Positions 14,931-19,089 of a DNA stretch of 19,089 bases are shown here, piece by piece. The stretch comes from Spirochaetaceae bacterium (lineage in GTDB: Bacteria; Spirochaetota; Spirochaetia; Treponematales; Breznakiellaceae), in the NCBI GenBank assembly GCA_031257075.1, contig JAIRPM010000134.1, positions 1 through 19,089 on the forward strand, in the 5' to 3' direction. Below the pieces are notes generated by a model. That model was not told where the DNA came from. It made no database searches and worked only from the letters and a program-made list of their open reading frames with translations. Each line of letters begins with the position of its first letter. The first letter of the stretch is position 1. A program made the position numbers and the translations under genes.

Positions 14931-15740
14931 ATGAAAAAGTTACATGTAATGGCGCTTGCATGCGCTGCTGTTTTATTGGTTGCGTGCGGCCCCCGCTGGC
15001 GCGATGTTGACGCTATAAAGAAAAAAGGCGAACTGGTACTTTACACGGATGCCACATGGCCGCCTTATGAATATATCGGCGAAAGCGGCAAAGTAATCGG
15101 AGCCGATATTGATATAGGTTATGCAATTGCGGACGATCTTGGGGTAAAACTTCGGATTATCAATGCGTCATTTGACGGTTTTTCGCTTGCTTTACAGCAT
15201 GGGCAGGCCGACATTGCCATTGCCGCCATTACCATAACACCTGAACGCGAAGAAGCCCTTGATTTTTCGACACCGTATTCAAATACCGTGCAGTACATAG
15301 TCAAACCCGCTTCCGATATAGGCGTTCAAAATTTGTCCGACCTTGACGGGCACCGTATTGGGGTGCAGCTTGGCACAACGGGCGACATTCTTGTTTCCAG
15401 CCTGGTAAAAGAAGGCATGCTCAAAAACGCCGAGATTTTGCAATTCAAAGCGCTTCAGGACGCGATGCTTGGGCTTATGAAAGGCGACCCTTTTGCTATT
15501 GTATGCGATGAGGCGCTGGCAAAAAACCTTGTGGCCGCCAATCCGGGGGCTGCCTATGTGCCGGGTAAAACCGGAGGTGAAGATGAATTTTATGGCGTTG
15601 CAATAGTGAAAGGCAACAGTACGCTGCTCGACGCTGTAAATAAAACCATCGACCGCCTTATGAAATCGGGCGAAATTGAAAAACGTATCGCTTTTCACCG
15701 GGAAAATTCCGCGCTGTATGCGGACGAAAACGGTCAATAA
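14931..15740 (+). CDS. Family 3 (amino-acid type) ABC substrate-binding lipoprotein
   Basis: The 269-residue product is a periplasmic binding protein of the polar amino-acid / glutamine-arginine type. It has a lipoprotein signal (V-A-C, C19) and the family stretches A-T-W-P-P-Y-E-Y near residue 45, G-A-D-I-D-I-G-Y-A-I-A, G-F-S-L-A-L-Q-H-G-Q-A-D-I-A and L-D-F-S-T-P-Y. ATG 14931 has AAGGAG 6 nt upstream; an in-frame start at 14913 lies inside the hairpin arm and is rejected. No permease or ATPase gene follows, so the rest of the ABC transporter must lie elsewhere. It may be co-transcribed with the TctC-type gene through the hairpin. Confidence 0.9.
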   Translation: MKKLHVMALACAAVLLVACGPRWRDVDAIKKKGELVLYTDATWPPYEYIGESGKVIGADIDIGYAIADDLGVKLRIINASFDGFSLALQHGQADIAIAAITITPEREEALDFSTPYSNTVQYIVKPASDIGVQNLSDLDGHRIGVQLGTTGDILVSSLVKEGMLKNAEILQFKALQDAMLGLMKGDPFAIVCDEALAKNLVAANPGAAYVPGKTGGEDEFYGVAIVKGNSTLLDAVNKTIDRLMKSGEIEKRIAFHRENSALYADENGQ

Positions 15741-15745
15741 GGGAA

Positions 15746-15794
15746 TTTTCAATGGCGGCAATCTAGGCGGGGAGTCTTCTTTCCCCGTTGAAAA
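15746..15794 (+). terminator. Hairpin after the binding-protein gene
   Basis: CGGGGA (15768-15773) and TCCCCG (15782-15787) form a 6-bp stem with an 8-nt loop. Flanking TTTTCAA (15746-15752) and TTGAAAA (15788-15794) can close an outer stem. It starts 5 bp after the stop codon. There is no U-tract after the inner stem, so termination efficiency is uncertain. Confidence 0.5.
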
Positions 15795-15804
15795 CCGCCC
15801 CCCC

Positions 15805-15833
15805 TTGCGCTAAAATTTTCCTTATGGTATTAT
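15805..15833 (+). promoter_or_regulatory. Promoter of spoVG
   Basis: TTGCGC (15805-15810) and TATTAT (15828-15833) are 17 nt apart. The expected start is near 15840, giving a leader of about 94 nt. The leader contains two exact copies of AAAACAACAAA (15873-15883 and 15901-15911). Confidence 0.6.
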
Positions 15834-15933
15834 AAGTACGATGAGGCGCAAGGCATCGGCGGTTTAGGATGCAAAACAACAAAATGTTTCCAAACCGTTC
15901 AAAACAACAAACTTGCGGCGAAAGGAGACGGTT

Positions 15934-16221
15934 ATGCAAATTACCGATATCAGAGTCCGGAGAGTTACAGGTGAAGGCAGGCTCAAAGCCTATGTTACCT
16001 TAACTTTTGATAGTTGCTTTGTTGTGCATAATGTCAAAGTGATAGAAGGCAAAGATGGTCTTATTGTCGCTATGCCCAGCAGGAAAACACGTTCAGGTGA
16101 ATATAGGGATGTAGCGCATCCTACCAATGGCGATTTTCGCGCCGTCGTGCACGAAAAAGTCATAGAGAAATATAATTCGACCGAGTGTGAAACCGTTCCG
16201 GTATCTTCCGATGGGTTTTAG
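15934..16221 (+). CDS. spoVG: SpoVG family nucleic-acid-binding regulator
   Basis: The 95-residue product matches SpoVG along its length: it starts M-Q-I-T-D-I-R-V-R-R, then has V-H-N-V-K-V-I-E-G, I-V-A-M-P-S-R-K and D-V-A-H-P. SpoVG is a small dimeric protein shown to bind DNA and RNA in several bacteria, including the spirochaete Borrelia burgdorferi, and it affects gene expression and division in Gram-positives. I chose ATG 15934 because AAAGGAG lies directly upstream and conservation begins there; the in-frame ATG at 15913 has no support. It is followed after 24 bp by a tRNA-Gln and then rplY, with no terminator between. Confidence 0.95.
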   Translation: MQITDIRVRRVTGEGRLKAYVTLTFDSCFVVHNVKVIEGKDGLIVAMPSRKTRSGEYRDVAHPTNGDFRAVVHEKVIEKYNSTECETVPVSSDGF

Positions 16222-16245
16222 GCCGGTTGTCTCATCACCATTTAA

Positions 16246-16317
16246 TGGGACGTAGGCAAGTGGTAAGCCAGCGGGTTTTGGCTCCGCCATGCACAGGTTC
16301 GAATCCTGTCGTCCCAG
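16246..16317 (+). tRNA. tRNA-Gln (anticodon TTG)
   Basis: A 72-nt cloverleaf. The acceptor arms TGGGACG (16246-16252) and CGTCCCA (16310-16316) pair fully, with G as discriminator base. The T arm is ACAGG-TTCGAAT-CCTGT. The anticodon stem GCGGG / TCCGC holds loop TTTTGGC, giving anticodon TTG, which reads CAA. The 3' CCA is not encoded. U-A as first acceptor pair and the G discriminator are usual for tRNA-Gln. It lies between spoVG and rplY in the same direction. Confidence 0.95.
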
Positions 16318-16343
16318 AATTTTATTATAGCAAGGAGTTATAA

Positions 16344-16976
16344 ATGGCTAATGTTCAATTTGCCGCAAAAAAAAGAGAAGCGGCAGGGTCGGCTGCGGCC
16401 GCGCGGCTGCGGCGCACCGGGCGTATCCCTGCCGTGATATACGGTCATACGCAAACCGTATCCCTCGATTTAGACGAAAGAGAATTTGTAAACGGCATCA
16501 AAGGAATTACCGAGAGTACTATAGTTCAAGTAAATTTTGACGGCGCTTCGCACGATGCGTTTGTTAAAAGCACTCAACGGAATATAACAAACGGTAAAAT
16601 TCTTCATGTTGATTTTTATGAAATTGAAATGGGTAAATCGCTCCGCACCAAAGTTGCTGTACGCGTGTTTGGCAACCCTATTGGTGTCCGTGACGGCGGC
16701 ATACTGGAAACCCCGTTGCGTGAAATCGAAGTAGAATGCCTGCCGAAAGATTTACCTGCCCGTATTGAGGTTGATATTAGCGAACTTAAAGCGAACCAGT
16801 CGATTCATGCGAAAGACCTTAAACTTGGCGATGGGGTAAAACTGATGTCCTCGCCGGACAAAGTTATCGCGCTCGTTAAATTTGCCCGCCAAGAGAAAGC
16901 GCAGGTTGAAGAAGAAATTCCGGCCGAAGGCGCCGCGCCTTCGGCGGAAGAAAAGCCCAAAGAAGAAAAAAAATAG
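16344..16976 (+). CDS. rplY: 50S ribosomal protein L25, long (CTC/TL5) form
   Basis: The 210-residue product binds 5S rRNA in the large ribosomal subunit. The N-terminal ~95 residues are the L25 RNA-binding domain, with L-R-R-T-G-R-I-P-A-V-I-Y-G near residue 23. The C-terminal domain of the long form follows (D-L-P-A-R-I-E-V-D-I-S, S-I-H-A-K-D-L-K-L). A Glu/Lys/Ala-rich tail of about 30 residues ends the protein. CAAGGAG lies just before the ATG. It is 26 bp after the tRNA-Gln and 10 bp before the M15 peptidase gene, so co-transcription across all of these is likely. Confidence 0.96.
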   Translation: MANVQFAAKKREAAGSAAAARLRRTGRIPAVIYGHTQTVSLDLDEREFVNGIKGITESTIVQVNFDGASHDAFVKSTQRNITNGKILHVDFYEIEMGKSLRTKVAVRVFGNPIGVRDGGILETPLREIEVECLPKDLPARIEVDISELKANQSIHAKDLKLGDGVKLMSSPDKVIALVKFARQEKAQVEEEIPAEGAAPSAEEKPKEEKK

Positions 16977-16986
16977 CATCCGCGGC

Positions 16987-18012
16987 ATGAAAACCGGCGT
17001 TTTTCTTGCGTTCTTCCTGCTGGGAGAAATCCCATGTTCCGCATTGGGTTTTTTACAGCAGGGCGGTTTGCTGGGGGTAGGCACCGGCGCTTCAAATTCC
17101 ACACTGTTTTCGGCCGAAACACCGGCCGGGCTGACGGCTGAAGAAATTCCCCCTGTGCTTGAAATGAATCCTCTCTCTCCCAACATTCATGCAAGCGCCG
17201 CCCCTTCGCGCGCCGAACAGGTAATGCGGGCGCTGCTCAAAGCGCATCCTAAACGTATAAAAGATATTGCCTTTGTGGACGGCGATTGGGCTGTGGAATT
17301 GAACGGTGATTGGTATTTTTACGCGGAAGGCAAAATACTTCCCCAGGATATACGTTCATCCTCCGAGCCGTATACCCCGCAGCCTTTCTACAATTATCCC
17401 AAAGACCTTCCCGCATGGCAGCGACCAACCAAAGAAGAAGCCGCCCGTTTGGCTCAATTGACCATTGCCCGCCGCAGCCAGCAGGCGGCAAACCGCTCGC
17501 AGTTTTTTTACAACGCGCTTTGGGGAATTCATAACCGCGCGGAAGCATGGGAACAAGTAAAAACGATACGTTTTTTGGATAAAAATATCCTTGTTCACCA
17601 TGCCATACTGGAAGAATTGGCGCTTGTGGAACAACAAATAACAAAAACAGCCCGGAACAACCGGCAGGTGCGGCAATGGCTTGACAGCATCGGCACCATA
17701 AGCGCATGGAACTGGCGTACTATAGCCGATACGCAAAGTACAAGCAATCATGCTTACGGTATGGCTATCGATATTTTGCCCAAAACCGCGCATGGGCTGG
17801 AAACCTACTGGCTTTGGACTGCTCAAAAACGCGAAGACTGGTGGAATGTACCCTATTCCGCCCGCTACCATCCTCCTGACGCGGTTGTCAAAATTTTTGA
17901 ATCTTACGGATTTATCTGGGGGGGCAAGTGGCTTTTTTATGATACTATGCATTTTGAATACCGGCCGGAAATTTTATTGCTCAACAATATCGCAATCACC
18001 GGCCAGTATTAG
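16987..18012 (+). CDS. Exported M15-type peptidase (LD/DD-carboxypeptidase-like)
   Basis: The 341-residue product starts with a signal peptide (hydrophobic 4-13, likely cleavage near residue 19-21). The last ~90 residues carry the zinc-site pattern of M15 peptidases: S-N-H-A-Y-G-M-A-I-D (H255, D262) and, after the typical W-G-G-K-W, D-x-x-H-F-E (D319, H322). This fits the M15C branch, which cuts peptide cross-links or stems of peptidoglycan. About 230 residues of unassigned sequence lie before it, so it may have an extra N-terminal domain. The start at 16987 gives a proper signal peptide; an upstream in-frame ATG lies inside rplY. There is no good Shine-Dalgarno and only 10 bp after rplY, so coupling is possible. 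The exact bond cleaved is not inferable. Confidence 0.85.
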   Translation: MKTGVFLAFFLLGEIPCSALGFLQQGGLLGVGTGASNSTLFSAETPAGLTAEEIPPVLEMNPLSPNIHASAAPSRAEQVMRALLKAHPKRIKDIAFVDGDWAVELNGDWYFYAEGKILPQDIRSSSEPYTPQPFYNYPKDLPAWQRPTKEEAARLAQLTIARRSQQAANRSQFFYNALWGIHNRAEAWEQVKTIRFLDKNILVHHAILEELALVEQQITKTARNNRQVRQWLDSIGTISAWNWRTIADTQSTSNHAYGMAIDILPKTAHGLETYWLWTAQKREDWWNVPYSARYHPPDAVVKIFESYGFIWGGKWLFYDTMHFEYRPEILLLNNIAITGQY

Positions 18013-18041
18013 TGGGCCGCCAACTTGGTTGGCAACCCACT
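18011..18041. terminator. Bidirectional hairpin between the M15 and GLUG genes
   Basis: AGTGGG (18011-18016) pairs with CCCACT (18036-18041). Inside, GCCAAC (18019-18024) pairs with GTTGGC (18028-18033) around a 3-nt loop, with a 2x2 internal loop between the stems. It overlaps the M15 stop codon and lies before the end of the converging GLUG gene (18054). There is no long U-tract. Confidence 0.65.
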
Positions 18042-18053
18042 ACCCACTGTTCA

Positions 18054-19089
18054 CTACTTCAGTGTAGGCCACTTCCCTTGCTGAAGGCCGCTGAAGTCCC
18101 AGATGGCTGAGTCAAATCCGAGGCCGCCGCTGGAGACGGAGTTTGTCCATGTAGTTTGCGTTTTGAATTCGTTAAGCGTTTTGCCAAGGCCGCTTTCGGT
18201 ATCGGCATCGCCGGGGACATCCTGCGCTGTAGCATTGGGGTCGCTTCCGGTAAGCATATTTTTCAGCGCGAAGTTATTGCCAAAACCGGTTCCGAACGTA
18301 GTTGCATTTCCAGCCGTAATACGGTTGGAGCAGAAATAGGTTGTATTCGTTGCCGCAACGGCGCGCGCGCCAAGCGCCGCGCTGTTTTTAACGACTACCA
18401 GATCGGCGCGCGTTTCTATCCAGCCGACCAAACCGCCTACAAAAACCCTGCGGAGGGTTGCACCATCGTTTGTCGCGGTAATAAGGCCGGATGAATAGCA
18501 ATTTTCGATAGTAAGGGTGCAATTGTTAGGAATACCTATTATACCGCCGGCGCTGAGGTTTTTGTTGCCGTTATGGGCCAGGGTTATGTTTCCCGTGTAA
18601 TAACTGTTCTTTATTGTCATTGTGCCATAAGCCTTGCCAACTATGCCGCCAAATCCCAGTGTCTGCCCGCCGGGAGCTAGTCCTTCTGCCAAAGTAATGT
18701 CTATTTCGGACACGCAGTTTTCGATAGTTATATTCGTCCCTGGCCCTGTTTCACCTATTAAAGCGCCTGCCAAAATGAAGCCGTCAATATTCATAGGCCC
18801 GTAATCAAGCCTGCCTATAACTCTTATGTTTTTAAGAGTTAACGTTGCTCCGGTAGGGACATATCCCAGAACCCCGCCAAAGTGGGCGCTGCCTGTACGG
18901 TCTGGAAAAGTAATACCGTCAAAATTTGGTACCGTTGCCACTTCCAGTGTAAAGTTTTCGAGGGTCGCGCCGTTGCCTAGCGTGGTAAAAAGCCCGCAGT
19001 CCCCGACTGTTTTATCCAACTTTAGCCCTGTTATCGTATAGCCGTTACCGTAGAAGTGTCCCTGGTAGCCGGAAGGGCCTACCCAGCCG
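18054..19089 (-). CDS. GLUG-motif surface protein, C-terminal part (5' end outside window)
   Basis: The frame runs from the right edge to a stop at 18054-18056, about 344 visible residues. The visible sequence opens with a G-H-F-Y-G-N-G-Y-T-I-T-G-L stretch, then G-L-F with a run of N-F-T-L-E-V type. It continues with repeated strands in which F-G-G-I-V-G, A-G-G-I-I-G or V-G-G-L-V-G alternate with T-I-(K/E)-N-(S/C)-Y-x-(T/S)-G. This is the GLUG pattern of large, beta-helix-like secreted or surface proteins. It ends I-W-D-F-S-G-L-Q-Q-G-K-W-P-T-L-K, a C-terminal form often seen in treponemal surface repeat proteins. A TTG at 19017-19019 in this frame is not a real start because homology continues upstream. 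An adhesin-like role is plausible but unproven. Confidence 0.82.
   Translation of the reverse strand, partial: GWVGPSGYQGHFYGNGYTITGLKLDKTVGDCGLFTTLGNGATLENFTLEVATVPNFDGITFPDRTGSAHFGGVLGYVPTGATLTLKNIRVIGRLDYGPMNIDGFILAGALIGETGPGTNITIENCVSEIDITLAEGLAPGGQTLGFGGIVGKAYGTMTIKNSYYTGNITLAHNGNKNLSAGGIIGIPNNCTLTIENCYSSGLITATNDGATLRRVFVGGLVGWIETRADLVVVKNSAALGARAVAATNTTYFCSNRITAGNATTFGTGFGNNFALKNMLTGSDPNATAQDVPGDADTESGLGKTLNEFKTQTTWTNSVSSGGLGFDSAIWDFSGLQQGKWPTLK

Noticed and set aside
16882..16986. A longer start for the M15 peptidase inside rplY
   Set aside because: The extra 35 residues are a basic out-of-frame reading of the rplY tail and would bury the signal peptide that starts at 16987.
19017..19019. 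TTG as start of the GLUG protein
   Set aside because: The GLUG-type sequence continues in frame to the window edge, so this is an internal Leu codon.

Overview
The window looks like ordinary chromosome from a spirochaete, most likely a Treponema-like one. Four things suggest this: solute-binding lipoproteins with loose lipoboxes, a spoVG / tRNA-Gln / rplY (L25) block that I recall being syntenic in spirochaetes, a GLUG-type surface protein ending in W-P-T-L-K, and a TRAP transporter. Base composition is moderate and codon use looks similar throughout. The genus is an inference and no species is claimed. No phage, transposase, CRISPR array or rRNA was seen.

Left part (1-6536, + strand). The window opens inside a very large, repeat-built protein that ends in a SPOR (peptidoglycan-binding) domain. 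Its repeats change period along the gene: 96 bp, then divergent copies, then 17 x 90 bp, then 75 bp units. The stop codon overlaps the start of mazG (nucleotide pyrophosphohydrolase). nagB and nagA (glucosamine-6-phosphate deaminase and N-acetylglucosamine-6-phosphate deacetylase) follow. A 12-bp perfect palindrome closes this strand against the converging cluster.

Middle (6574-10703, - strand). Read from the right: fabH, fabD (overlapping), an unknown exported protein that is probably an outer-membrane barrel, a CBS-CBS-ACT regulator-like protein, and accB (biotin carboxyl carrier protein). This is a fatty-acid initiation set; accC, accA and accD are not in the window. Good sigma-70-type promoters sit before three of these genes. 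Two of them place the -10 box only 6 nt from the start codon, which predicts leaderless mRNAs.

Right-middle (10792-15740, + strand). A near-consensus promoter, divergent from fabH, drives a TRAP transporter in the order P-M-Q. Next come an orphan TctC-type binding lipoprotein and a family-3 (amino-acid type) binding lipoprotein. Neither has a membrane partner here. Long perfect hairpins lie between dctP and dctM and between the two orphan binding proteins.

Right end. spoVG, tRNA-Gln(TTG), rplY and an exported M15-type peptidase form a compact + strand block. It is closed by a bidirectional hairpin against a GLUG-repeat surface protein on the - strand, which runs off the right edge.

No stretch over 300 bases lacks a gene. 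The most unusual items are the SPOR repeat protein with its linked repeat haplotypes, the predicted leaderless starts, and the related intergenic palindromes.
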